Below, piece after piece: positions 41,384 through 52,500 of a DNA stretch of 64,000 bases. The position numbers and the translations under genes were made by a program. The notes beneath the pieces were generated by a model. The model ran no database searches. It was given only the letters and a program-made list of their open reading frames with translations, and was not told where the DNA came from. Origin of the DNA: Winogradskyella sp. PG-2 (GTDB lineage Bacteria > Bacteroidota > Bacteroidia > Flavobacteriales > Flavobacteriaceae); assembly GCF_000828715.1 (NCBI RefSeq), contig NZ_AP014583.1:2850001-2914000 (forward strand), in the 5' to 3' direction. The stretch's first letter is position 1; every line of letters starts with the position of its first letter.

Positions 41384-44300
41384 TTATTTAATTATTATCT
41401 TTTTTGAGATTTCACCTTTAACTGTAAGAAGTTTTATAATATAAATTCCAGTGCTAAGCTTTGGCATATTATATTCATCATAGGTGTTTGATCTCATTTT
41501 TTTATTGCTGTAAATTGATTGCCCGTTAATATTAAAAAGTTGAAGTTCTTTTAACTCAATTGATTTAGGATTTAGAATCACTACATTATTTCTATTAACT
41601 GCATGAAAGAATTTTAAATCCTCAATTCCAATTTCATTATTAGATAAGGTTTCAGGCACCTTGAATGTCATAGCAAATCGATTTAAATAATTACCTGCAT
41701 TTAAATCTATTTGGTAGCTTGATTGTCTTAAATTATGATAAATATCTAATACATTGTCATGTAAATAAATACTCAAATCGTCGGGTATATTCTCTAAATC
41801 ATCAATTATAATTTCATTAATTCCATTTTGTGCTGTGTGAAGACCAATTGGTATAACAGTGTTCTCATCTATTGATCCATAACCTTGAATTGAAAATTTC
41901 TCACCTTCAATCATCCAATACATATCATCTATAAGATCATCAAAAATAATAGCATCGAATCCTCTATCTATAGATGATGTAGCGTATTGTTCGTCTATAG
42001 TTAATAATATTTGTCTGTGTATAGTGCCCACGGAGTTAAAGCCTAATCTAAACTTCATCCTAATATCATCTTGAGTTACATCCAAGGTGTTATTAGTTTG
42101 AGTAGATCTTGTAAACACTGAATTACTACTTCCTTCTTTTACAAAAATACGTTGATTATTACTAAATTTCAACGTCCCTGTGTTATCACCAATGACAAAG
42201 AAACCTTGGCCTACTGGTATATATCGTCCTGGTAATTTGGTTGGTGATCCACCAGTAGCTACGTCTGGGTCATTCGTTCCGTAAGATGGAGCAGCTACAG
42301 CACCAGAGAAATTGTAAATTGCATAGCCTCCTTGATATTCAGATAAAATATGTGAACCTCCTCCCCAATGCTCCCAGAAATATAAGGTACCACTTATTAA
42401 AGGTGTTGTGTCTGCAGGTGATTCAGGATCAGTTACATTAGGATCATAATTTAAAATACCACCATTGTCAATAATAAATTGTTGTGCATCTATTGCAGAT
42501 GGATATGGGTTTCCGACTAAATAGCTATTGCCAGCGCTTAGTGTTAACTCAATATCACCATTATTTGGTTTACCAACAAACGTATAGTTTTGGTTATCTA
42601 ATATGGCTCCTGTTCCAGGCCCTTTCATTGTATAACCTTCTCCCGCACTTAAAGTACCTATACTTTGAACATGTTGCCACGAGGCATAGTCGTCATTTTG
42701 ATAATTATCAAATTTCCAGATCCAATATTTTGCTATTCCGATAGGACTGGAATTTGTTCCGTCATAGCCAGAAACAAAATTGATTGACTGAGGATTTTCG
42801 GGATTTGTACCATCCATTAAAACACTCCTTAATGAATAATCATTATTATTACTTGAATTGTTGGTTATACCAACCGGTGAAGACCAGTAATTATAGGTGT
42901 ATGTATCTGAAGTGCCTTGTTGATCGCGTTCAATCTTACCTTTACTAGTAGGGTCTAGCATACTATCATCTCCTTGTATGAGTTGTGATTCTCCTTCTAA
43001 ATCGATAAAACCATCTAGTTTTAGATACCATGATATATTTAATTCTGAATCATCAGTGATATGATATTCAATTGGGTTAGATGAAGAGTCTTCTTCATCA
43101 ATAAATAAACCTAAATGTCTTTGAGTATTGTTAAAAGTGATATCATCATGCTGTACATGAACTATGGACCAATCATAATTTACAGCATCATTTCCGTTAA
43201 CTCCGTCTTCAGTCTTACTTATGGCAATTGCTAAATCTGTATTACCTTGTTGTGAGATGAATGGCATAGGAGCAGATTGGTAAGTAATGGTTTTAATATT
43301 ATATAATTTGGCCCCAGAATCAATATCAACAGTTGGTGTTGTGAGGTCGTCAGTAATATCTCCTTTAAATCCGTCTAAGCGGTAATATCTTATAAGATTA
43401 GACCATGATAATGTTGAAATATCTCGAGGTATTATAGACCCCTTTATGTTACCATTATTTTCTATCTCTTGATAAACTATTTTTTGTAATTCATCCTCAG
43501 TTAATGCTTTATCGAATAATCTTACCTCGTCAATATAACCTTTAAAAAAATATTCCGAATTATTAGCGCTTCGGCTAATTGTAAATAAACTATTTTCTGT
43601 ATTTAGAGCTCCAGTTTTAGACTTTTCTACTATTTCTTCACCATTTATATACAGAACAATAGATCCATCAGAGGCACTATATGTAGCAGCAATGTGAATC
43701 CATTGATTCGTAGCTAGAGAAGCACTATTAGTAAGTGTAGTACCGCTTGCAAATAAATAAAGTTGATTACTATTATTTAAACGTAAGTAAAAATTTTCTT
43801 GCCCAAATAAGACTTTAGTACCAGATGCCGATGGATCTATTTTTATCCATCCCATCAATGAAATTTCGGACCATCCACTTGAAATTGAAACATCCTGGAC
43901 ATAATCGTTACGACCATCAAAAAATAATTGAAGTTTATGATCAATGTTTCTTGGTGATCCAAAAACAGACTCATCTGTATCAAATAGGTCTAATATACCA
44001 TCTCTATCTACATCATTTGTGTCATCTATCTTACCATCATTATTAGTGTCAAGATTTGCATATAAAGTATTAGATATATCATAAGTACTATTGCTATTAT
44101 TATATATATCTATATAGTCTGGTTTACCATCGTTGTCTGAATCTAAAAGAAAGTAAGTATATTCATTACCTTGATTAGAATTTCCATATGCAGTAGCTAT
44201 AGTACTTCCATTAAAATAATCAAATATATCTAAAATACCGTCAGTAAAATATTCTGAGTTTCCATCCGAGTTGAAATCTTTTTCTCTCACAGCATCTGTA

Positions 44301-46306
44301 TCAAGTCCATCACCAACACCATCACCATCTATATCACCATCACCATTTTCATAATTTGAGTCAGCAGTATTTCCAGCACCAGATTCATCTACATCAAAAA
44401 TTGTGTCATTATCACTATCTAAGTCAATAAAATTGGGAGTTCCATCATCGTCCGAATCTAATATTGTTAAACCTTCGAAGGCATCATGCATACCATTTCC
44501 ATTAGAATCATAGAAGGTGTCAATCTTACCTTTACCATTACTTACTGAACCAAATCCAGCCTCAACAATATCTGGAATACCATCATTATCACTATCTAAA
44601 TCAAAAACATCTGCGACACCATCGCTATCGGTATCACAAAGAGTTTGAGTAATATCTATATCATCTATAGCTAAATCATTTCCAGCACCACCAGTTTGAT
44701 TATTATAGAAGTATACATTAAATTCACTAACAGGGAATATTAGGTCTGCCGTAAAATTATACCAATCTCCAGTAGTTTTCTCGGCTGTAGTTGGAGCAAT
44801 GTCACCAGTTGTTATTGAGGCTAATATATTATCATCTACATCTCTAAACTCTACAAGAATATTGGGTCTCAATCGTGTTGCTATTCCGGGTGCGTCAGAT
44901 GTATCCAGATTAATCACCCAAAAACTATAGGTCACTGGAATATTAGGTAAGGCACCAGTTATACTTGCAGTGTAAAAAATACCAGGTTCATATGCTGCAT
45001 TAAACATTGCCATTCTACCATCGGTATCCCCAGATGTATGATCATCCCCAATATACCAATACTGATCGGCCCAAGAAGCTACTTCTTCATTTGGTGTATC
45101 GTTAATGCCATCTCCGTCAGCAGATTTATAATATACAGTATATTCTCCATCGTTAAGGTCTATACCTCCAAAAGTTGGGCAACTTGCTGTTCCATCTTCA
45201 TAACAATAAGTTGTAACTGCATCATATGTTGTGTTTATTTCTGCTCGATTTCCCGTACCAAAGGTTTCATTTAAAAATTTGTAATTAGTAGTTAAAGATA
45301 TGTTTGAGTTTTTACAAGCTAGTTCTTCTACAGAATCCTTTATACCATCATTATCATCATCTATATCTCTATTATCTAAAACACCATCACCATCACTATC
45401 AAAAAAGCTAACGGTAGCTTTTGCGCTAATTAAAAAATTATATGGGTTTTCGTCAGAGTCATCATTATTAATAATCACATTTGTAGTTGTTTGACCGACA
45501 GTTAAAGAATTGAATCTTATTGAAAATGTTGTTGAGCCTAAAATTGATACAGGACTAGAGTAGGTAGTACCTGTAATACTATAGTCTGTTGTATTAGATA
45601 ATGTAATACTTGAAATATTTAGTGCTGCAGTACCATTATTCTCAATAGTAAATGTTCTTGTCATTGTAGTCCCAAGTGCGGCAGAACCATAATCGGTATT
45701 ATCAATATTGTATGGCTCAGTGTCACCATCTACTATATCTAATGAATTACTTTGTAAATTAATTTCGGGTGAAGGCGGATAACCTATAATAGTGACATTA
45801 TCTATAAATAAGTCATTATTATCGTTATTAGCATCACATCGTATTCTAAATTTTCCTATTGTGGTAAACGAGTAATTATTTGCGTCTATTGTTATTGTTT
45901 CTGTATAATTTGTATCATTATTAAAATTAACGACATTTCTATATCTTCCAATTTCTGACCAATTTGCTCCACCATCACTTGAGTATTCAATAAAGAAATC
46001 TAAACCCCACCAAAAACTTTTAGTTCTATAATCAAACTCAATAGATGCTGAGCCATATGATGTTAGACTAATGTTATTAGTGTATATTGCTGATGAATTA
46101 CCAGAATTATCTTGAAGGTTAACACCTTGGGATGAATTCAATGGGGTAGGGTTCACTAAAAAAGTATCTGAACCACCACTATTCCAATTTCCCCATCCAG
46201 AATCAAAATTATCTTGAATTAATGTGGTTTGAGAGTAAGACGAAACACTTATTATAAATAATAAACAGTTAAGAATACTATTGTAAAAAGTAGTTTTATG
46301 TGACAT
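41384..46306 (-). CDS. Giant T9SS surface protein with TSP3 repeats and LamG domain (1640 aa)
   Basis: Signal peptide MSHKTTFYNSILNCLLFIISVSSYSQ. In order: a MAM-like sandwich (about 28-175), one choice-of-anchor-D (ASH/HYDIN-like) domain (about 180-300), Asp-rich TSP3-type calcium repeats (DSDGDGVLDNRDIDDDNDG; then DSDNDGIPDIVEAG and more, about 300-330 and 555-820), a beta domain between them, a LamG-like lectin fold (about 825-985), a long region shared with the next gene, and a C-terminal type A T9SS sorting domain ending in ISKKIIIK. It is expected at the cell surface as an adhesin or glycan-binding protein. Confidence 0.85.
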   Translation of the reverse strand: MSHKTTFYNSILNCLLFIISVSSYSQTTLIQDNFDSGWGNWNSGGSDTFLVNPTPLNSSQGVNLQDNSGNSSAIYTNNISLTSYGSASIEFDYRTKSFWWGLDFFIEYSSDGGANWSEIGRYRNVVNFNNDTNYTETITIDANNYSFTTIGKFRIRCDANNDNNDLFIDNVTIIGYPPSPEINLQSNSLDIVDGDTEPYNIDNTDYGSAALGTTMTRTFTIENNGTAALNISSITLSNTTDYSITGTTYSSPVSILGSTTFSIRFNSLTVGQTTTNVIINNDDSDENPYNFLISAKATVSFFDSDGDGVLDNRDIDDDNDGIKDSVEELACKNSNISLTTNYKFLNETFGTGNRAEINTTYDAVTTYCYEDGTASCPTFGGIDLNDGEYTVYYKSADGDGINDTPNEEVASWADQYWYIGDDHTSGDTDGRMAMFNAAYEPGIFYTASITGALPNIPVTYSFWVINLDTSDAPGIATRLRPNILVEFRDVDDNILASITTGDIAPTTAEKTTGDWYNFTADLIFPVSEFNVYFYNNQTGGAGNDLAIDDIDITQTLCDTDSDGVADVFDLDSDNDGIPDIVEAGFGSVSNGKGKIDTFYDSNGNGMHDAFEGLTILDSDDDGTPNFIDLDSDNDTIFDVDESGAGNTADSNYENGDGDIDGDGVGDGLDTDAVREKDFNSDGNSEYFTDGILDIFDYFNGSTIATAYGNSNQGNEYTYFLLDSDNDGKPDYIDIYNNSNSTYDISNTLYANLDTNNDGKIDDTNDVDRDGILDLFDTDESVFGSPRNIDHKLQLFFDGRNDYVQDVSISSGWSEISLMGWIKIDPSASGTKVLFGQENFYLRLNNSNQLYLFASGTTLTNSASLATNQWIHIAATYSASDGSIVLYINGEEIVEKSKTGALNTENSLFTISRSANNSEYFFKGYIDEVRLFDKALTEDELQKIVYQEIENNGNIKGSIIPRDISTLSWSNLIRYYRLDGFKGDITDDLTTPTVDIDSGAKLYNIKTITYQSAPMPFISQQGNTDLAIAISKTEDGVNGNDAVNYDWSIVHVQHDDITFNNTQRHLGLFIDEEDSSSNPIEYHITDDSELNISWYLKLDGFIDLEGESQLIQGDDSMLDPTSKGKIERDQQGTSDTYTYNYWSSPVGITNNSSNNNDYSLRSVLMDGTNPENPQSINFVSGYDGTNSSPIGIAKYWIWKFDNYQNDDYASWQHVQSIGTLSAGEGYTMKGPGTGAILDNQNYTFVGKPNNGDIELTLSAGNSYLVGNPYPSAIDAQQFIIDNGGILNYDPNVTDPESPADTTPLISGTLYFWEHWGGGSHILSEYQGGYAIYNFSGAVAAPSYGTNDPDVATGGSPTKLPGRYIPVGQGFFVIGDNTGTLKFSNNQRIFVKEGSSNSVFTRSTQTNNTLDVTQDDIRMKFRLGFNSVGTIHRQILLTIDEQYATSSIDRGFDAIIFDDLIDDMYWMIEGEKFSIQGYGSIDENTVIPIGLHTAQNGINEIIIDDLENIPDDLSIYLHDNVLDIYHNLRQSSYQIDLNAGNYLNRFAMTFKVPETLSNNEIGIEDLKFFHAVNRNNVVILNPKSIELKELQLFNINGQSIYSNKKMRSNTYDEYNMPKLSTGIYIIKLLTVKGEISKKIIIK

Positions 46307-46503
46307 AAGCAGAAGTTAGATTTGGGTCTAATTATATACATAAACTTAGAAACTTTATCTAAGTTTTTAAAAACCGTGTTTTACTTTATTGTTATTTTTT
46401 AAAAATGTTCAAACTCTTCATAATCAGGTGTAAACATAATAAAAAAAAATAAAAAATCGATAAAAAGTTTAATTTTATCGACGAAATGCAATTTAAAAAT
46501 AAA

Positions 46504-46532
46504 AAGCCCTGATTTATTCAGGGCTTCTTTTT
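46504..46532 (-). terminator. Terminator of the 2528-aa surface protein gene
   Basis: AAGCCCTGA (46504-46512) and TCAGGGCTT (46518-46526) form a perfect 9-bp stem with A/T tracts on both sides. Confidence 0.85.
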
Positions 46533-46560
46533 AGGTTAAGATTTAAGATTTTGGGTAAAA

Positions 46561-49500
46561 TTATTTAACTAAAACTTTCTTAGTTGCTACTGAACCGCTA
46601 CCAGTGTATAACTTAATAATGTAAGTTCCAGTACTTAAATTCTTAACTTCATATTCAGAGTAACCGCTCTCTGAAATATCTTTAATAGTATATACAGACT
46701 GACCTAAAATATTAAATAGTTCAATCGATTTTACATCTATCAGATTAGGGTTTATTAATATTATTTTTTCTATATCATTAGAATAGAGTATATCTATATT
46801 ACTAATTGAATTATCATCTATTCCTAGAGAATTATAATTAGCATCAAATGTGATTTCAAAACGTTCTTCGTATTGACCCGCGTTTAAGTATACTTCGTAA
46901 TCACTTAATCTTAAGTTATGATAAAGATCTAATTCAATATCATGTACATATATTTCTAAATCATTTGGTACATTTTCTAAATCATCGATAGTGATTGTAT
47001 TTATACCATCAGTATTTGTCTTTACGCCTAAAGGATATATCGACGATTCTTCAGCAATATTACTTGCTTGTATTACATAAGCTTCGTCATTTATCATCCA
47101 ATACATGTCATCTATTAGATCATCGTTTGTTTTGGCATCATATGCCCAGTCTACACCTAAAGATGCTTTGCTATCAATGGTTAAGAGTAATTGTCTATGA
47201 ATTGTATTTACAGAATTAAATCCTATTCTAAATTTCATTCTATAATCAATATCTACAGCATTGAAATTATTTTGAGCAGCATCACCATCTCTTACAAAGA
47301 CAGAACTAGTGCTTCCCTCTTTTTGAAAAGTACGTTGACCATTATTAAACTTAATAGTGCCAGTGTTTTCACCAACAACAAAGAAACCTTGTCCTACAGG
47401 AATATAACGTCCTGGTAGTTTTGTAGGTGTTCCTCCAGTAGCCACATCTGGATCATTTGTTCCATATGACGGGGCTCCAACCGCACCAGAGAAATTATAA
47501 GTGGCATAACCTCCTTGATAATCTGTTAAATAATGAGAACCACCTCCCCAATGTTCCCAGAAGTATAGTGATCCACTAATTGTTGGAGTTAAATCTACTG
47601 CAGGATCATAATCTAACTCAGGACCATTGTCGGTAATAAATTGATCGGCGTCAATAGCTGATGCATAAGGGTTACCAACTAGATAATCATTTCCTGCGTT
47701 TATTGTGAGACTAATATCTCCATTATTTGGCTTACCTAAGTAAACATAATTTTGATCTGTTAATATAGATCCTGTTCCTGGACCTTTCATTGTAAACCCT
47801 TCACCAGCATTAATGTTACCTGTTCGTCTAACATGTTGCCATGCAGAATAATCATCGTTTGGCTGATTAGCATATTTCCATATCCAATAGTCAGCTATCC
47901 CAATAGGATTTGTAGCTGTTCCATCATAACCAGAGTTTACGAAATTGATTGAGTTTGTGCCATCATACATAATATCTTGTACAGTATAACGATAATCATT
48001 TTTAGCTATATCTGTTTCACCAACTGGTGCAGACCAGTAGTTATATGTATATGTATCCGCTGTTCCTTGTTGATCACGTTCTAAAACACCATTACCTAAG
48101 ACATCTAAATCACTATCTTCTTCTTGGATTAATTGAGATTCTCCTTCAAGGTCAATTTTTCCTGTTAATTGCATATAATGAGATACTGTAATTCCGTTTC
48201 CAATATTTGAGCCTGTATCACCAGTTACTGTTAACTCATTGGCATCAATATACATGGCCAATACTTTTCTGTTATCAGCATTTGCAGATGGTAACGATGA
48301 GTTATCTAGAGTTATGTTATGAGATGTTTTAATAATATTCCAATCTACTGTTAAATTAGAATCAACAATAGATTTTGAACCGGGAATATATTGTTCATTT
48401 CCATTTACCCAAGTAGAATTAGAATCCCAATCTCCATTTTGAGTAGACTCAAAAGGTAATGGTGCAGTTTGTCTCGCAACAGTATTTAAATTTCTTAAAG
48501 CTCCTTGATTACCATTGCCAGATGCATCTTCGGTATTAGTATAGCTATAAACTGTCATAGGATAATAGCCTGCTAAATCAGTCCATGGTATAGCGCCAAT
48601 ATCATTTTTAGTTAATGTCGTAGGTAATTCTTTGCCCATAACTTGTCCTGAATTATCTTCAATTTCTTGATTCATAACAAATCTTAATTCATCTTCACGC
48701 AATGCTGTATTCCAAATACGAACTTCGTCTATGTTCCCCATAAAATGTTGAACTGGAGTATTTTTTCCTGCAGCACCAATATAAAAATATTCATCTGTTG
48801 CAATAGGTGCTGTTTTACTATCAGTATTATCCAATACGCCATCAATGTAGAGTGATACTGTAGAGCCATCATAAATTGCTGCAACATGATGCCACACATC
48901 ATTTGGAATTCTAGTGTTTGAGGTAAGAGACTGGTCGCTTCCATTCCTCCAAAAAATTCTCAATTCATTACTATCTGTCATAGTAAAGTCAAAGCCTCGA
49001 GTAAATGCTGCATCTCTTTTAGATAAAATAGAAACTTCACCTGTATCTGCTGCATCTCGTTTTACCCAAGCAGAAATTGTAAAACCAGTAGGCTCTAAAT
49101 CTAATTTGTCTTCTATATCTATATAATCAACAGATCCATCAAAATATATCGAACGCTCTGCAATTACTTGAGGTGCATAGCCAAAAGTGATATATTTTGT
49201 CCCATCAAAATCATAATCTGTTTCTAGATTTCCATTTCCGTCAGAAGTCATTAATCTATAATCTGAATTAGTATCAAATACTCCAGTTGTAGAAATAAAC
49301 ATATAGAAGTTACCAGGTGGTGTAAGATTTCTAATTGCATTTTCTTGCAAACGAATTTTAGCTGAAGAAATATCGCCTCCATTTTCAACTACTTTCCAAA
49401 CACGTTGCATAGCTGTGAAACTTACTTCAGTCGTCAATGCAGGTGCAACACCAGAACTCATGTTTACTGTAATAGTTGTAGCTGCTAAATCTAAATCAGA

Positions 49501-52500
49501 TCCGTTACTTCCCCACATTAAAAATTCTTTATCCCCTAACGTTGTTGGATTTGTTGATTTATTAATATTATTAGTATCATAGATATCTGTTAGACCCATA
49601 GTAAGTATACCTTGTATTCTTCCAGTTCCATCGGTTGCATTATTAATACTTCTAGATTGTTTTTGGTTTAATTCTGAAGCATCGTCTCTACCTATCCCTG
49701 CAATATCATAGTTATAACCAGAATTATCGGATTGGTTCCAGATAATAGTACCATCGCTGTCAACATAATCTTGTGAAGTCCCGTTTACACCAAGAGTAAT
49801 ACCATATTTAACTCCTAAATAGGATTGTATTCTATTACGTTCTTGGGTTAAGTTGGCATCATTTTTTCTAGCTGAGTAAGTAATAACTTCAGCTACTCTA
49901 GCATTTAATGAAGCTTCCCAAGCTTCAGTTCTTCCAAGCCACCATCTTGTGTCACTGGTGTTTATATATGCAGTAAGATCATTTTGAGCAGTTTCTATAT
50001 TATTTGCATTATAGTATAACTCTTGTTGCGTATTAGAGCTATTATTTCTTGTATTCACAATGCCTAAGTTATCGTAACTGGATCCTGTGCCAGCTTCTGC
50101 AACTGCGTACCCATATTGAGGTATATTTGGATCATGTATACCATGGGCATAGCTGATAATTTCACCATTTAATCTACCACCAAAATAACCAAAACCAACA
50201 CCTGTCAAATCAAGTGCTTCAGGTATTTGTATTTTAGAATCACCACAAAAGGCATCCATATATCCGAAAGTACTTGTAAACGGTGTATCATCTGGAATCA
50301 AAACAAGGAAAATTTCTTGGGTATAAAAACCATAATCTCCAGATAAAAACTCACCACTTGTATTGTCATGAGAATAATCAAAATCACTTCTAAAGGTTGT
50401 ATAATTATTTTCAAATTGAATAACAGGATTAAAGTTTACATTTTCAGTCACATTATCGTAGTAAGTTGGTGCTTGTGCAGGTACTTGTACTCTTGCATCA
50501 CTACCAAGACCTTGATCTGTCCAAGATGTAACATTTTGTCCATTTGTATTACTTAAACCATCATCTGCCTTTAGCCATAACCCTAAATCAGCAGTAACAC
50601 CACCAGGCCCCTCTGTAGGTGTCGGTTTGTCTGTCAATGTAATTAAATCGATAGCAATATCGCCTCTTATATTTAAACCTGTGTCACCTCTTAACCTTAT
50701 TCTAACTGTTTGTCCAATGTAACTGCTTAAATCAATGCTTATTGGTGTAAAAGAGGAGTTTCTAGATACATGTGAACGATCAGATTGTGTAAATAAAACA
50801 TTAGGATATGTAATTCCATTATCAGTACTTAGCTCAACGTTTAAGTTTCCTAGAGTACCAGTTACATTAGAGAACATATGATAGAAAAATGTAAATCTTG
50901 GATTGGATGCGCTAGTTAAATCAAAGCATGGACTTATTAATTGAGACGTATCGTTAAGGTTTCCATCAGCTTCAGTATATATGTAATAGTTACCATCTTG
51001 AGCGAAGATTGGTCCTGTGTTTGATGTAGGAGTTGGTCCATTTATTCTGCTCCAATCAAAATCATCTTCTAATCCATTTATGTCCTGTACCCAAAGCCCC
51101 ATACCAGTCTCAAAGCTTTCTTCATATGGGTAAGTTGAAACAGTAGATCCACATACTCCGGGTGTAGTTCCATAACCTTGGATATTGAAATTATAAGGAT
51201 TTTCATCACTATCATCATTTGAGATAGTAAGTGTCGCTGTTTTTAGGCCATCAGTCGCTGGATTAAATGTAATTTGAAATGTTGTATTTGATTGGGCTGC
51301 AATTGGTGAGGTTGGTATGGTAGTTACAGAAAAATCACTAGCATCTGCACCAGATATAGCAATATATGGTGAACCTCCTGTTAAATTTAAATCATTTGTT
51401 CCTCCAAAATTGTATATTGTAAAAGTATTTGTAACAGGAGTACCGGTATATGTTGTTCCAAAATCTGTATCATCGGCTGTTGTTGGAGTTGTGTCGCCAT
51501 CAGGAATTGAAGTACCATTACCTTGAATATCAATTTCTGCAAATGGTGATAGTGCTATAATATTTATTGTATAATCTTCAACTTCACCAAAATTTGGATT
51601 GTTACAAGGGTCCGTTACAGTAATATAATCATCCATCATTACTCGCATTCTTGTAGTACCAGTTATTGCACCAATAGGCACGTTAATGATTCCAGTTTGA
51701 GGTGTAACTGAATCTGGTCCAGCTTGAAAAACAAGCTCTCCTATATCATCAAAATCAAAATCTTGATTAAAATCTATCCAAACGGCATAACCTTCACTAT
51801 AAGTTGTACCGGGCCATGTTGGTGTAATTGAGATAGCGTTGGCACTACCTTGAGTTAAGTTGGTTGATATTGCTGTGAAATCTGAGTATCCTGTAGAAGT
51901 CGTACCTTGTAAAGAGTTATTATTTATAGTACCTAAAGTTACATTTCCTATATATTCGAAACTATCATTAGAAGCAACAGCAGTACAGTATGTAGGTGTC
52001 GTGCCAGTACCTTGAATGCCAAAATTATAAGGGTTTTCATCATTGTCATTATTTCCAATAGATATAGACGCAGTTCTTAAACCTGTTGCACTAGGAGTAA
52101 ATGTAATTTCAAATGTTGTTGATCCAGATGCTGAGATAGAATTGTTAGGAATTGCTGTAATACTAAAATCAGCGGCATTGGAACCAGAAATTGTTACGTA
52201 TGGCGAAGCACCAGATAAAGTTAAAGTGGAGTCACCTGTATTTTGAATAGTAAATGTGTTTGTTGCAGAACTCCCCGTATCCACATTACCAAAGTCAGTA
52301 TCGTCTGCTGTTGATGGTGCAGTATCACCATCTGCAATTGTTGTTCCATTACCTTGAATGTTTATTTCTGGTTCAGGTGTATATCCTGTACCTTGTATAT
52401 TGAAATTATAGGGGTTTTCATCACTATCGTCATTAGTTATTGATAGTGTAGCTGTTCTTAAGCCATCTGCACTAGGGTCAAAAGTAATTTCAAATGTTGA

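Noticed and set aside
44280..44640. ATC/CAT-rich simple repeats in the 1640-aa gene
   Set aside because: They encode Asp-rich TSP3 calcium repeats; codon bias explains the appearance.
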